The notes: a model not told the origin generated them from the letters alone. 64,000 nt of DNA from an uncultured Oscillospiraceae bacterium (GCA_934591815.1 CAKTPV010000002.1:138998-202997); one strand, 5' to 3'; positions 35,858 to 44,886 are shown, numbered from the stretch's first letter. A program made the numbers and translations.

Positions 35858-36475
35858 GTGGCCTGTTATATTTTCGGCGCGGGAAGCTTTTATGGCCTTT
35901 CCCAACGTCCCGCACCGGGGGATACCGTCATTGCCGCCGACGGCGGGTGGGAGCCGTGCAGGGGGGAGGGGCTGACGCCCGACCTGCTGCTGGGGGATTT
36001 TGATTCCCTGCACACCGTGCCGGACTTTGCCCGCATCCGCCGCGTGCCGGTGGAAAAGGACGACACCGACATGATGCTGGCCATCAAGGAGGGTCTTGCC
36101 TGTGGCGAGACGGAGTTCCACCTCTATGGCGGCATGGGCGGCCGCCGCACCGACCACACCATTGCGAATTTACAGTGCCTGCTGTATCTGGCGGCGCACG
36201 GCGCGCAAGGGTGGCTGTATGGCGACGGAGAGCGGTTCACCGCCATTTGTGGCGGCGAGATCACCCTTCCGGCCCGGGAAAAGGGCATTGTGTCCGTGTT
36301 CTGTATGGGCGCGGATGCACAGGGCGTGACCATCGAGGGCGGGCAGTACACCGTGCATGACACGGTGCTGACGGCGTCTTTCCCGTTGGGCGTCAGTAAT
36401 CATTTTGTGGGCAACCCTGTCCGCGTGGCTGTCACGCAGGGCAGTTTGCTGATAGGTTTGATTGAAAAGGAGTAA
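35858..36475 (+). CDS. thiN: Thiamine pyrophosphokinase
   Basis: 205-residue thiamine pyrophosphokinase, which makes thiamine diphosphate. Family signatures are VIAADGGW (about residue 24), LLLGDFDSL (about 45), EKDDTDMMLAIKEG (about 65) and YGGMGGRRTDHTIANLQ (about 86-103), with the C-terminal GVSNHFVGNPVRV. The GTG start at 35858 follows GGGAG and AAGGAG sites and lies 17 bases after the cls stop. Thiamine diphosphate is the cofactor of the split transketolase in this window, but no regulatory link is visible. Confidence 0.92.
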   Translation: MACYIFGAGSFYGLSQRPAPGDTVIAADGGWEPCRGEGLTPDLLLGDFDSLHTVPDFARIRRVPVEKDDTDMMLAIKEGLACGETEFHLYGGMGGRRTDHTIANLQCLLYLAAHGAQGWLYGDGERFTAICGGEITLPAREKGIVSVFCMGADAQGVTIEGGQYTVHDTVLTASFPLGVSNHFVGNPVRVAVTQGSLLIGLIEKE

Positions 36476-36479
36476 AAAC

Positions 36480-36956
36480 ATGAAGAAGAATGGACTGAAC
36501 AAGCTGCTGGCACTGCTGCTGGCACTGGTGATGGTGCTGGCGCTAGCTGCCTGCGGCAATAAGGAGCAGGATAAAGGCGGCGCTGGTGATGACGCCAACG
36601 TTGTGACCGACGGTGTTGTGGCCGATGGCGCTACTGTTGGTGAGGGCAAGACCGCCTTTACCGTGGAGGTCGTGCAGCTGGACGGCACCGCCATCAAGTT
36701 CACGGTGAACACCGACAAAGCTACCGTGGGCGAGGCGCTGCTGGATCTGGGCATCGTGGCAGGCGACACCACCGAGTACGGTCTGTATATCAAGACCGTC
36801 AACGGTGTGACGCTGGACTATGATGCGGACGGCGCTTACTGGGCGTTCTACATCAACGGCGAGTATGCCTCCACCGGTGTGGATGCTACCAACATCGAGG
36901 CTGGTGCGACCTACACGCTGAAGGGCGAGTCTGCGGCAGCGACGAATGAGGGCTGA
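36480..36956 (+). CDS. DUF4430 domain lipoprotein
   Basis: 158-residue lipoprotein. A signal peptide ends in the lipobox LALAACGN (Cys about residue 24), followed by an acidic linker and a C-terminal DUF4430-type domain (about 58-150; VEVVQLDGTAIKF, VGEALLDLGIV, YWAFYINGEYASTGVDA). That domain resembles the C-terminal fold of transcobalamin and intrinsic factor and occurs in many secreted Firmicute proteins. The ligand is unknown and no corrinoid gene is adjacent. AAGGAG precedes the ATG at 36480, 4 bases after the thiN stop, so the two are co-transcribed. Confidence 0.85.
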   Translation: MKKNGLNKLLALLLALVMVLALAACGNKEQDKGGAGDDANVVTDGVVADGATVGEGKTAFTVEVVQLDGTAIKFTVNTDKATVGEALLDLGIVAGDTTEYGLYIKTVNGVTLDYDADGAYWAFYINGEYASTGVDATNIEAGATYTLKGESAAATNEG

Positions 36957-36980
36957 TGCAGCCTGTAAAGCGCATAGCGT

Positions 36981-37020
36981 AAAAAAGAAAGGCACGGCAT
37001 ATGCCGTGCCTTTCTTTTTT
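36981..37020. terminator. Bidirectional terminator, perfect 40-bp palindrome
   Basis: The 20 bases 36981-37000 are the exact reverse complement of 37001-37020, with A-run and T-run ends. It serves the DUF4430 gene (plus) and folC (minus). Confidence 0.92.
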
Positions 37021-37027
37021 GTGTTTT

Positions 37028-38293
37028 TCAGGGTATCAGCGCCGCCTCGGCCTCACCCATGAGATAGAGGGAGCCGCAGCACAGCACCGCACCGTCAGGG
37101 GGTGTGCTGTCCAGCGCCAGCGCCGCGCCGTCCGCCACAGAGCCGCAGGCCGTTACCGGCTTGCCAAGCGGCGTCAGGTAGGCCGCCAGCTCCTGTGCCG
37201 GCAGCGCGCGGGGGTCGTCCGGCGTCACGGTGATGAAACGGGCCGTATAGGGCAGGAGGGGGGTGTACATATGGGCGTAGTCCTTGTCTCCCATTACGCC
37301 GGTGAGGATGGTCAGCGGCCGTCCGGACAGGTAGTCCTCGACATTCTCCACCAGCGCCGCCATGCACTGAGGGTTATGCCCGCCGTCCATGACCACCAGC
37401 GGCTCCCGCCGCACCACCTCGAAGCGGACGGGCCAGCGCACCTGCGCCAGACCCTGCCGCACCGCGGCTTCGCCGATGCGCCAGCCGCGGCGACGAAGCA
37501 CCTCTGCCGTTGTCAGCGCTGTGGCAGCGTTGTACAGCTGCATCCGGCCCAGCAGCGGCAGGTGCAGATCGGTCAGGTCACCGAAATCGAAGGACTGACC
37601 GTCCAGCGAGTGGGTAAGAGGGGAGAGGGCGTCCATGTCCACCGGGTGCAGCGTGACGCCGCAGGAGCGGCATCGTGCGGATACGACCTCCGCCACAGAC
37701 GGCGCGCAGGGGTACAACACCGCCTCGCAGCCGGGCTTGATGATGCCGGACTTAGTCGCGGCGATCTTTTCTACCGTATCGCCCAGATAGGCCATGTGAT
37801 CCAAGCCGATGTTGCACAGCACGGCGGCCTCCGGTGCAGGGATGGCATTTGTGGCGTCGAACTCGCCGCCCATGCCCACCTCGCACACCACGATGTCGCA
37901 TTTCCTGCGGGCAAACCATGTGAAAGCGATGGCGGTCACCATCTCAAACTCCGAGGGGTGGTCAGCCATGCTGTCCGCCAGCGGCCGCACCTCCTCCGTG
38001 ATGGCGCACAGCTCCGCGTCGGGGATCTCCTGCCCGTTAACCTGCATCCGCTCGTTAAAGCGGAAGATGTAGGGCGACGTGTACAGTCCCGTGCGATACC
38101 CGGCAGCTTGCAGGATGGACGCCAGCATGGCACAGGTGGAGCCCTTGCCGTTGGTGCCGGTGATGTGTACGAACTTTACCGTCCGTTCCGGATGTCCCAG
38201 CCTTTCCAGCAGCTCGTGGATGCGCCGGAGTCCCGGCTTGCTGCGCCGCCAATCCACTGCGTGAATGTAGGCCAGCGCCTCACGGATCGTCAT
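37028..38293 (-). CDS. folC: Folylpolyglutamate synthase / dihydrofolate synthase
   Basis: 421-residue Mur-ligase-like enzyme that adds glutamates to folates. The ATP loop VHITGTNGKGSTCAML is at about residues 42-57, the central region contains CEVGMGGEFDATN (about 140) and the C-terminal domain has VVMDGGHNPQCM (about 302) and LTGVMGDKDYA. Full length. It overlaps the 3' end of folT by 14 bases, so folT-folC form one unit under the THF riboswitch. Polyglutamylation would trap the folate imported by FolT. Confidence 0.93.
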   Translation of the reverse strand: MTIREALAYIHAVDWRRSKPGLRRIHELLERLGHPERTVKFVHITGTNGKGSTCAMLASILQAAGYRTGLYTSPYIFRFNERMQVNGQEIPDAELCAITEEVRPLADSMADHPSEFEMVTAIAFTWFARRKCDIVVCEVGMGGEFDATNAIPAPEAAVLCNIGLDHMAYLGDTVEKIAATKSGIIKPGCEAVLYPCAPSVAEVVSARCRSCGVTLHPVDMDALSPLTHSLDGQSFDFGDLTDLHLPLLGRMQLYNAATALTTAEVLRRRGWRIGEAAVRQGLAQVRWPVRFEVVRREPLVVMDGGHNPQCMAALVENVEDYLSGRPLTILTGVMGDKDYAHMYTPLLPYTARFITVTPDDPRALPAQELAAYLTPLGKPVTACGSVADGAALALDSTPPDGAVLCCGSLYLMGEAEAALIP

Positions 38294-38873
38294 GCTTTCT
38301 GCCTCCCTTGGCCTGAATGTGCCGCTGTACGCCGCTGAGCGCGCCGCGCCGCAGCAGCAGCCATACGATGAGGGTGTCCACCGAAGCGGTCAGGGCGAAC
38401 TGGATGCCGCGGGACACCAGCTTTGCCAGGAAAAATGCCTCTTTGGCCTCACCGCCGTATACCAGCGCCAGCGCCATGCTCTGCCACAGGACGGAGCCCA
38501 GCAGCGCCGCAGGGAAGAAGGCCAGCGCCGTCCGGGGCAGGGTGCTTTTCTCCAGCACATAGCGCCGCACCAGACCGGCCAGCAGGCCGTACAGGATGGG
38601 CGGCAGGCAGAAGATGGGGTTATAGCCGAAGGGGGAGAACAGGCAGCCGATCAGGTCGGCGGCGAAGCCCACCAGCGCGCCGGGGATGGGGCCGCACAGC
38701 AGACCCGCCAGCACGATGGGCAGCGCCTCCAGTGAGATGCGGGTGGTTTCCGCCGGGATGAGGGTCAGCACCCGCGCCAGTACCACGCTCATGGCGGTCA
38801 GCAGGGCGCAGACAGTCAGGGAATAGGTGCTGAAAACGGGACGTGCGACAGTTGACATTTCTTTTTCGGGCAT
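38280..38873 (-). CDS. folT: Folate ECF transporter S component
   Basis: 197-residue membrane protein with about six spans, of the FolT S-component family. An N-terminal tail is followed by VFSTYSLTVCALLTAMSVVLARV, then SLEALPIVLAGLLCGPIPGALVGFAADLIG (about residues 47-76), FGYNPIFCLPPILYGLLAGLVRR and further spans. It binds folate and works with shared ECF energising subunits encoded elsewhere. Identification is supported by an upstream tetrahydrofolate riboswitch and by folC downstream. AAGGAGG precedes the ATG with 7 bases of T and is part of the riboswitch expression platform. Confidence 0.9.
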   Translation of the reverse strand: MPEKEMSTVARPVFSTYSLTVCALLTAMSVVLARVLTLIPAETTRISLEALPIVLAGLLCGPIPGALVGFAADLIGCLFSPFGYNPIFCLPPILYGLLAGLVRRYVLEKSTLPRTALAFFPAALLGSVLWQSMALALVYGGEAKEAFFLAKLVSRGIQFALTASVDTLIVWLLLRRGALSGVQRHIQAKGGRKHDDP

Positions 38874-38880
38874 AAAAAAA

Positions 38881-38904
38881 CCTCCTTATCCTTGGGATGG
38901 GAGG
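38881..38904 (-). promoter_or_regulatory. Expression platform: ribosome-site sequestering hairpin
   Basis: On the minus strand CCTCCCATCC (38904-38895) can pair through CCTCC with the folT ribosome-binding site GGAGG (38885-38881). The same ten bases are exactly complementary to GGATGGGAGG inside the THF aptamer (38987-38996). These two pairings exclude each other. Confidence 0.65.
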
Positions 38905-38946
38905 AATCTTACAGATAGTAAAATAAAATACTGCCGTGTGGAAGCT

Positions 38947-39020
38947 GGAATGGAATCGCGGAGCAAGCTCCTTCGTCCGGCGGCAGCCTCCCATCCGTCC
39001 GGCACTTAACGCACCATTCC
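38947..39020 (-). ncRNA. Tetrahydrofolate (THF) riboswitch
   Basis: Minus-strand leader of folT. Conserved pieces of the folT-associated THF aptamer occur in order: GCGTTAAGTG, GATGGGAGG, ACGAAGGAGC-TTGCTCCGCG. The outer stem GGAATGG (39020-39014) pairs with CCATTCC (38953-38947) and may extend toward 39028 and 38937. It lies between a clear promoter and the folT start, 5' UTR of about 160 bases. Confidence 0.88.
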
Positions 39021-39038
39021 TACACACGTGCTGGGAGC

Positions 39039-39067
39039 ATTATACAGCGCCTTTTTGGAAAATACAA
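39039..39067 (-). promoter_or_regulatory. Promoter of folT-folC
   Basis: Minus strand: -35 TTGTAT (39062-39067), 17-base spacer, perfect -10 TATAAT (39039-39044). The expected start near 39032 is just upstream of the riboswitch. Confidence 0.75.
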
Positions 39068-39106
39068 GGGGGAATGGAAAAATCCCGCACCGTATGCGAT
39101 GGGTGA

Positions 39107-39136
39107 TTGACGGGGCGGCGACGGGTTGTGTATAAT
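39107..39136 (+). promoter_or_regulatory. Promoter of fhs-fchA-folD
   Basis: -35 TTGACG (39107-39112), 18-base spacer, perfect -10 TATAAT (39131-39136), 31 bases before the fhs start; back to back with the folT promoter. Confidence 0.75.
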
Positions 39137-39167
39137 AGAGGGCAGAATGTGCCGGGGAGGATGCAGC

Positions 39168-40976
39168 ATGGAGATACGATTTACAAACGGCAGCTATACG
39201 GACAGTGAGGGGCGGGTCATGCTGGATCCCACCGTTTACAAGGACTGGCAGATCGGCGCGGCGGCGGAGAGAAAGCTGCCGCCGGTGGAGGCTTTTCGCC
39301 AAAAGCTGGGTCTGCTGCCGGAGGAACTGATCCCCTACGGCAAAACGCCGAAGCTGGACTTTATCCGCATCATGGAGCGGCTGCAAAACCGTCCGGACGG
39401 CAAGTATATCGAGGTCACCGCCATCACCCCCACGCCGCTGGGCGAGGGAAAATCCACCACGTCGCTGGGGCTCATCGAGGGACTGGGACGGCTGGGAAAA
39501 AACGTGGGCGGCTGCCTGCGTCAGCCCTCCGGCGGGCCGACCATGAACGTAAAGGGCACCGCTGCCGGCGGCGGCAACGCCCTGCTCATCCCCATGACCG
39601 AGTTTTCTCTCGGCCTTACCGGGGACATCAATGACATCATGAATGCCCACAATCTGGCCATGACGGCGCTGAATGCCCGGATGCAGCACGAGCGCAACTA
39701 CGACGATGCACAGCTGGCCCAGCGGGGACTGCGTCGTCTGGACATCGACCCGGCGCGGGTACAGTGGAGCTTCGTGCTGGATTTCTGCTGTCAGGCGCTG
39801 CGGAAAATGCATATCGGCGGCGATGGGAAAATGGACGGCTACCCCATGGACACCTGTGCCAATATCGCCGTCAGTTCCGAGCTGATGGCCATCCTGTCCG
39901 TGGCGCGGGATCTGCCGGATCTGCGCCGCCGCATCGGGGATATCGTGCTGGCCTACAACAGACAGGGCTGCCCCGTCACCACGGAGGATCTGGAGGTGGC
40001 GGGCGCTATGACGGCGTGGATGCGCAATACCATCAATCCCACCCTGTGCTATACGGTGGAACATCAGCCGGTATTGGTTCACGCGGGGCCGTTTGCCAAC
40101 ATCGCCATCGGTCAGTCGTCGGTGATCGGCGACCGACTGGGCGTCAAGCTGTTTGACTACCATGTGACCGAGTCCGGCTTCGCCGCCGACATCGGTTTTG
40201 AGAAATTCTGGAACGTGAAGTGCCGCCTCTCCGGCCTGAAGCCGGACGTGTCGGTGCTGGTGGCCACCGTCCGCGCCCTGAAGATGCACGGCGGCGGCCC
40301 AGAGGTCATCCCCGGCCGTCCCCTGCCAGATGCCTACACCCGGGAGGATCTGTCCCTGCTGGATCGGGGGTGTATCAACCTGCTGCACCATGTAGAGACG
40401 ATCCGCCGCTCCGGCGTCACGCCGGTGGTGTGCCTGAACCGGTTCTACACCGATACGGAGGCGGAGCTGGCGCTGGTGCGCCGCATCTGCGAGGCTCACG
40501 GTGTGCGCTGCGCCGTGTCCGACCATTGGCGCTATGGCGGCGCCGGTGCGGAGGAGCTTGCCCGCGCAGTGCTGGACGCCTGCGAGGAGCCGTCGGACTT
40601 CCGGCTGCTGTACCCGGACGAGATGCCCCTGCGGCAGCGGGTGGAGCGCATCGCCCGGGAGGTCTACGGCGCCGACGGCGTGGATTGGTCGCCGCTGGCG
40701 GCGGAGAAGGCTGCCCGGTTTGAAAGTGACCCCCAATACGCCGGGTACTGCACCATGATGGTCAAGACCCATCTGTCTTTGTCCCACGACCCCACCCTGA
40801 AGGGCGTACCAACAGGCTGGCGACTGCCGGTGCGGGACGTGCTGGAGTACAGCGGCGCACGTTTTTTGTGTCCGGTAGCCGGCGGCATCTCCATGATGCC
40901 CGGCACCGGCTCCGACCCCGCCTATCGCCGGGTGGATGTCGACACGTCCACCGGTGAGGTCACGGGTCTGTTTTGA
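39168..40976 (+). CDS. fhs: Formate-tetrahydrofolate ligase
   Basis: 602-residue ATP-dependent formyl-THF synthetase, first step of the methyl branch of C1 metabolism. The P-loop [13 protein letters not shown] lies at about residues 87-99. It contains [68 protein letters not shown] and the C-terminal [17 protein letters not shown]. It is about 45 residues longer than the common 556-residue bacterial form, mainly at the N-terminus. ATG at 39168 with GGGGAGG at 8 bases. fchA and folD follow in the same operon. Confidence 0.95.
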   Translation: MEIRFTNGSYTDSEGRVMLDPTVYKDWQIGAAAERKLPPVEAFRQKLGLLPEELIPYGKTPKLDFIRIMERLQNRPDGKYIEVTAITPTPLGEGKSTTSLGLIEGLGRLGKNVGGCLRQPSGGPTMNVKGTAAGGGNALLIPMTEFSLGLTGDINDIMNAHNLAMTALNARMQHERNYDDAQLAQRGLRRLDIDPARVQWSFVLDFCCQALRKMHIGGDGKMDGYPMDTCANIAVSSELMAILSVARDLPDLRRRIGDIVLAYNRQGCPVTTEDLEVAGAMTAWMRNTINPTLCYTVEHQPVLVHAGPFANIAIGQSSVIGDRLGVKLFDYHVTESGFAADIGFEKFWNVKCRLSGLKPDVSVLVATVRALKMHGGGPEVIPGRPLPDAYTREDLSLLDRGCINLLHHVETIRRSGVTPVVCLNRFYTDTEAELALVRRICEAHGVRCAVSDHWRYGGAGAEELARAVLDACEEPSDFRLLYPDEMPLRQRVERIAREVYGADGVDWSPLAAEKAARFESDPQYAGYCTMMVKTHLSLSHDPTLKGVPTGWRLPVRDVLEYSGARFLCPVAGGISMMPGTGSDPAYRRVDVDTSTGEVTGLF

Positions 40977-40989
40977 GGAAGGAGCGCGT

Positions 40990-41601
40990 ATGGACGATAC
41001 ATTGCGGAGCTGCCGGGAATTTACGGAGGTGCTGGCCTCCGATGCGCCCACACCGGGGGGCGGCGGCGCGGCGGCGCTGACTGCCGCCATCGGTACGGCG
41101 CTTGGCGGTATGGTGGCGGCGCTGACCGTTGGAAAGCCGCGCTACGCGGCGGTGGAGACGGAGCTGCGATCTATCATGGCGGACTGCGACGTCCTGCGGC
41201 AGCAGCTTTTGGCGCAGGTGCAGGCCGACGCGGAGGGCTTCCTCCCGCTGGCGGCGGTGTACGCCCTGCCCAAGGACGAGCCTACCCGGCAGGCAAAGCT
41301 GGCGGCAGCATCTGCGGACGCCTGCAAAACGCCGCTTCAGATCATGGAGCTGTGCTGCCGGGCGCTGGACGCCATGGCGGTGCTGGCGGAGAAAGGCTCC
41401 CGTCTGGCGGTGTCCGACGCCGGATGCGGCGCGGCCATTCTGGGCGGCGCTCTGCGTGCGGCGTCCCTGAACGTACTGGTGAACACAAGAGCCATGGGCG
41501 CGGCGGGCGCACCGCTGAATGAACGGTGCCTTGCGCTGCTGGCGCAGGGCGAAGCGGCGGCTGACGCCGTATTTGCGCAGGTAAAGCACGACCTGCTGTA
41601 A
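40990..41601 (+). CDS. fchA: Methenyltetrahydrofolate cyclohydrolase / formiminotransferase-cyclodeaminase-like
   Basis: 203-residue all-helical protein of the FTCD cyclodeaminase family. Signatures are DAPTPGGGGAAALTAAIGTAL (about residues 18-38), MVAALTVGK, and SDAGCGAAILGGALRAASLNVLVN (about 141-165). In acetogens and other Clostridia FchA converts methenyl-THF to or from formyl-THF. It sits between fhs and folD, as in those organisms. FolD also has cyclohydrolase activity in many species, so the two may overlap in function. Confidence 0.9.
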   Translation: MDDTLRSCREFTEVLASDAPTPGGGGAAALTAAIGTALGGMVAALTVGKPRYAAVETELRSIMADCDVLRQQLLAQVQADAEGFLPLAAVYALPKDEPTRQAKLAAASADACKTPLQIMELCCRALDAMAVLAEKGSRLAVSDAGCGAAILGGALRAASLNVLVNTRAMGAAGAPLNERCLALLAQGEAAADAVFAQVKHDLL

Positions 41602-41614
41602 GGAGGGACGGCGT

Positions 41615-42487
41615 ATGGCAAAACTGCTGACAGGCCGGGAGGCGGCGTCGGCGCTGATCGCGGCGCTACATCGACGCACGGCAGCGCTGGCCGAAGGGGG
41701 CGTCACGCCCAAGCTGGCCATTCTGCGCTGCGGGGAAAATGAATCAGACGGCGCGTATCTGCGCAGCGCGCAGCAGCGCGCCGCACTGTGCGGCGTGGTC
41801 GTGGAGGTCACCTCTCTGCCGGAGACGGTGTCACGGGAGATGCTTCTGTCCGCTATCGACAGTATAAACTGCGACGCGTCCGTCCACGGCTGTTTGCTGC
41901 TGCGTCCGCTGCCGGCGCATCTCCGGAACGTGGAGGATGCCATCTGCAACCGGCTCCTGCCGGAAAAGGATGTGGACGGCATGACGGATGTCTCCGCCGC
42001 CGGTGTGTATCTGGGCCGCCCGCAGGGCTTTGCCCCCTGCACGGCGGAGGCGGTGACCGTCCTGCTGGATCACTACGGCATCGACTGCGCCGGGAAGCGG
42101 GCGGTGGTCATCGGACGCTCCCCGGTGGTGGGTCGCCCCGCCGCCATGCTGTTGCTGGCCCGGAACGCAACGGTGACGGTGTGCCATACCAAGACGCGGG
42201 AGCTGTCCACCGTCACCCGCGAGGCGGATATCATCGTCTCTGCGGCGGGGGCGGCGGGATGCCTGACGGCGGCCCATGTCCGGCCCGGTCAGACGATCAT
42301 TGACGTGTCCGCCAACTGGGACGCGGCAAAAAACACCATCGTAGGCGATGCGGACTTTGACGCGGCAGCGTCCATCGTGGACGCCATCACCCCCGTACCG
42401 GGCGGTGTGGGCGCGGTGACCTCCACGGTACTGATGCGCCATGTGGTGCAGGCGGCGGAGCGCACCTTGGAGGGAGGAAACCTGTGA
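41615..42487 (+). CDS. folD: Methylene-THF dehydrogenase / methenyl-THF cyclohydrolase
   Basis: 290-residue bifunctional FolD. Features are AILRCGENESDGAYLRS (about residue 29; the usual VG(D/E)xxxSxxYv motif is somewhat altered), VHGCLLLRPLPAHL (about 90), PEKDVDGMTD (about 115), PCTAEAV, and the Rossmann segment VVIGRSPVVGRPAAMLLL (about 165), ending TPVPGGVGAVTS (about 262). Third gene of the C1 operon. The stop overlaps a GTG start of the next gene. Confidence 0.93.
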   Translation: MAKLLTGREAASALIAALHRRTAALAEGGVTPKLAILRCGENESDGAYLRSAQQRAALCGVVVEVTSLPETVSREMLLSAIDSINCDASVHGCLLLRPLPAHLRNVEDAICNRLLPEKDVDGMTDVSAAGVYLGRPQGFAPCTAEAVTVLLDHYGIDCAGKRAVVIGRSPVVGRPAAMLLLARNATVTVCHTKTRELSTVTREADIIVSAAGAAGCLTAAHVRPGQTIIDVSANWDAAKNTIVGDADFDAAASIVDAITPVPGGVGAVTSTVLMRHVVQAAERTLEGGNL

Positions 42488-43221
42488 ATCTGTTTTTGAC
42501 ATTGGCATATCTGTTTTTCATCGGCTCTGTATTGGGCTGGGTGCTGGAGCTTTTCTACCGGCGCTTTATCTCCGGTGCCAATCCGGAGCGCAAGTGGATC
42601 AACCCCGGCTTCTGCGTAGGACCGTATGTACCGCTGTACGGCTTCGGCCTGTGCATTCTGTTTGTGCTGGCGGCCATCGGCGACGCCCACGGTGTCCACA
42701 CCGCAGGTGACAAGCTGCTGCTGTTTCTGGGCATGGCGGTGAGCATGACCGCCATCGAGTATATCGCCGGTATCATGTCGCTGAAGATCGTGCACGTCCG
42801 GCTGTGGGATTACAGCAACCAGTGGGGCAACATTCAGGGTCTGATCTGTCCCCAGTTCTCCCTGATCTGGGCGGCGGCCAGCGCGGGCTACTACTTTCTG
42901 GTACACCCCCACATTCTCGACGCCCTGCAATGGCTGTCGGAGAATCTGGCATTTTCCTTTGTGATCGGCTACTTCTTCGGCGTGTTCACCATCGACGTGG
43001 TGTACTCCGCCCATCTGGTGACCCGCATCCGCCAGTTTGCCAAGGAGAACGAGGTGGACATCAAGCTCGAGCAGCTCAAGGCCCATATACGCCGCCGTCA
43101 GGACGAGCGGCGCGAGAAGGTCAACTTCCTCTTCGCCTTCCGCTCCAGCCATTCGCTGGCAGAGCATCTGCGTGAGGCGCAGGAGGCGTGGGAGGAGCGG
43201 CGCAAGGCGGAGAAGAAGTGA
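42484..43221 (+). CDS. Putative membrane protein, CmpB/DUF1113 family (ABC permease-like)
   Basis: 245-residue protein with five or six hydrophobic segments in the first 180 residues (LAYLFFIGSVLGWVLELFYRR at the start, then YGFGLCILFVLAAIG, LFLGMAVSMTAIEYIAG) and a charged coiled tail of about 60 residues. The SVLGWxLE and WDYSNQWGNIQGLICPQFS motifs mark the family annotated as putative ABC transporter permease; no ATPase partner is near. The function is unknown. The GTG start overlaps the folD stop, indicating translational coupling with the C1 operon. Confidence 0.8.
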   Translation: MNLFLTLAYLFFIGSVLGWVLELFYRRFISGANPERKWINPGFCVGPYVPLYGFGLCILFVLAAIGDAHGVHTAGDKLLLFLGMAVSMTAIEYIAGIMSLKIVHVRLWDYSNQWGNIQGLICPQFSLIWAAASAGYYFLVHPHILDALQWLSENLAFSFVIGYFFGVFTIDVVYSAHLVTRIRQFAKENEVDIKLEQLKAHIRRRQDERREKVNFLFAFRSSHSLAEHLREAQEAWEERRKAEKK

Positions 43222-43279
43222 CCACCGCCCCGCAGCCACTGCAAAAACCGCAAAAGCATTTGTATAGGAGGACTGTAAA

Positions 43280-43570
43280 GTGAGAGACATTCACAGCAAA
43301 AAGCCGGAGGAGTGCCAGTATTCCTTCACCCAGCACAAGACCTGCGAGTTCTTCCCTTGCCATAAGACAGAGCATCCGGAGGATTTCAACTGCCTGTTCT
43401 GCTACTGCCCGCTGTATACGCTGGGCAGTCACTGCGGCGGGAACTTCGTCTATCTGGACAGCGGTGTGAAGGACTGCTCCAACTGCCTGGTTCCCCACGG
43501 GCGGGGCAGCTACAGCTACGTGTTGAAGAAATTTCCGGAGCTGATGGAGCTGGCCAAGAAAAATCGTTGA
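43280..43570 (+). CDS. Cysteine-rich small domain protein
   Basis: 96-residue protein with eleven cysteines and several histidines, spaced CxxxxxxxxC...FFPCHK...CLFCYCPLY...HCGG...CSNC. It matches the cysteine-rich small domain family seen in Clostridia, probably binding metal or an iron-sulfur cluster. Its GTG start has AGGAGG at 9 bases. It is the last gene before a bidirectional terminator. The biochemical role is not known. Confidence 0.8.
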   Translation: MRDIHSKKPEECQYSFTQHKTCEFFPCHKTEHPEDFNCLFCYCPLYTLGSHCGGNFVYLDSGVKDCSNCLVPHGRGSYSYVLKKFPELMELAKKNR

Positions 43571-43581
43571 AGCGGCGCAGC

Positions 43582-43620
43582 ATAAACAAAACCGGCGGGA
43601 ATCCCGCCGGTTTTGTTTAT
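43582..43620. terminator. Bidirectional terminator
   Basis: 19-bp perfect stem (43582-43600 with 43602-43620) around one base. It overlaps the spoIIP stop codon on the minus strand by a few bases. Confidence 0.88.
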
Positions 43621-44741
43621 ATGCCGGTGACCACCTGCGCAAAGCCGGCGGCAAACAGCCTGGCCGCGCGAAGCGCCTCGTCCAGCGAATTACCGGCGGT
43701 ACCTACCTCCACCAGCATACTGCCGGTGGTCAGGTGTTGGTTATAATTGGAGTTGCGCAGCGTCATGGGGCGCATCAGGGTGGGAGACAGCTCCGTCAAC
43801 CGCTGCTGGATGGCCGCCGCCAGCTTGACGTTTTCCAGCCAATGGCCGTTGTTGCTGCCCATGACAAAGCTGATCTGGGCGCAGTGGGGGTCCTCCCGGG
43901 TGATGACCTTATATTGGTGCCCCGCCTTGTCCTCAATGGCGTCCCGGTGGATGTCCAGTACGAAGGACAGCGTGGGGTACTTGTCCAGATACCCCCGGAT
44001 GGCGTCCGCCGCCCGTTCGTACGCACCGTCGTAGGCGGGATCGTCGTACAGCGCCCGGTCGTGGAGCACGGAGATGCCGAAGGACGACAGGGCGGCGGCG
44101 ATCTCGTCGCCCACCCGGATCATGTTGACGGAGGTGTCCGCCGTGCGGCAGGTGCCGGTGGGGACATATTCCTGCCCCTTGGGCATGGTGTACGCCTCGC
44201 TGCCGTGGGTGTGGACGATCAGCACCTGCGGCGCGTCCTCCGACAGCTTGGCGGCGAAGGTGCCGTCAAACCACCCCGGCTCCAGTGCCTTGGTCGAGTT
44301 ATTTTTGATGAACACATCGCCTATCTGCACGAAGCCGGAGGGTGACGCGGGCGCGATGGTCTGGGACGCGGCGCCGTTGTCCTCGTGGTGGTCGGACGGC
44401 TCCGCCTCCGGCTGCGGCACGGGCGTGGGCGCGACGGCGGTAGGTGCGGCGGGCGTTTTCTCCGTCACTGTTTCGCCTTGCGGCAAAGCGGCTACATCCG
44501 CCCATGCGGACAGCAGCAGCGGGGACTCCCGCAGCGCCAGCAGTGCAGGCAGTGCCAGCGTATCCGCCGCCGTCATATCCCCCAACTCCCAGCGCAGCAG
44601 CATCTCCGGCAGGCGAACGGAGTCCCGGACGGCAGCTGCCGCATCCCGGAGACTGTCGCTGCCCATTGCGGCGGCGGTGACCCAGAGCGTGGCGGCGGCC
44701 AGCACCATGGCGGCCAGACGGTGGAAACGGTCTTTCTTCAC
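43617..44741 (-). CDS. spoIIP: Stage II sporulation protein P
   Basis: 374-residue SpoIIP, the cell-wall hydrolase (amidase/endopeptidase) that works with SpoIID and SpoIIM during engulfment. One N-terminal membrane anchor (about residues 8-28) is followed by a proline/alanine-rich linker and the catalytic domain from about 155: LIVHTHGSEAY, VLDIHRDAI, FVMGSNNGHW and SMLVEVGTAGNS. The GTG at 44741 is chosen because AGGAGG lies 7 bases upstream; an ATG two codons earlier (44747) sits almost against that site. It is good evidence that the organism forms endospores. Confidence 0.93.
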   Translation of the reverse strand: MKKDRFHRLAAMVLAAATLWVTAAAMGSDSLRDAAAAVRDSVRLPEMLLRWELGDMTAADTLALPALLALRESPLLLSAWADVAALPQGETVTEKTPAAPTAVAPTPVPQPEAEPSDHHEDNGAASQTIAPASPSGFVQIGDVFIKNNSTKALEPGWFDGTFAAKLSEDAPQVLIVHTHGSEAYTMPKGQEYVPTGTCRTADTSVNMIRVGDEIAAALSSFGISVLHDRALYDDPAYDGAYERAADAIRGYLDKYPTLSFVLDIHRDAIEDKAGHQYKVITREDPHCAQISFVMGSNNGHWLENVKLAAAIQQRLTELSPTLMRPMTLRNSNYNQHLTTGSMLVEVGTAGNSLDEALRAARLFAAGFAQVVTGI

Positions 44742-44858
44742 AGGCATCCCTCCTCGCTGTACAGACAAGCCTATGCAGCGGCTGCGGTACGTATGCAGAA
44801 CCGATGGGAAAAATTGTCATTCCCGTCAAAATGTCAACGTTACTATGCAGCCCGCATA

Positions 44859-44886
44859 TTGTATTTTCACAAAATCGTGCTACAAT
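44859..44886 (+). promoter_or_regulatory. Promoter of the LRR surface protein
   Basis: -35 TTGTAT (44859-44864), 16-base spacer, -10 TACAAT (44881-44886), about 50 bases before the start codon. Confidence 0.55.
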
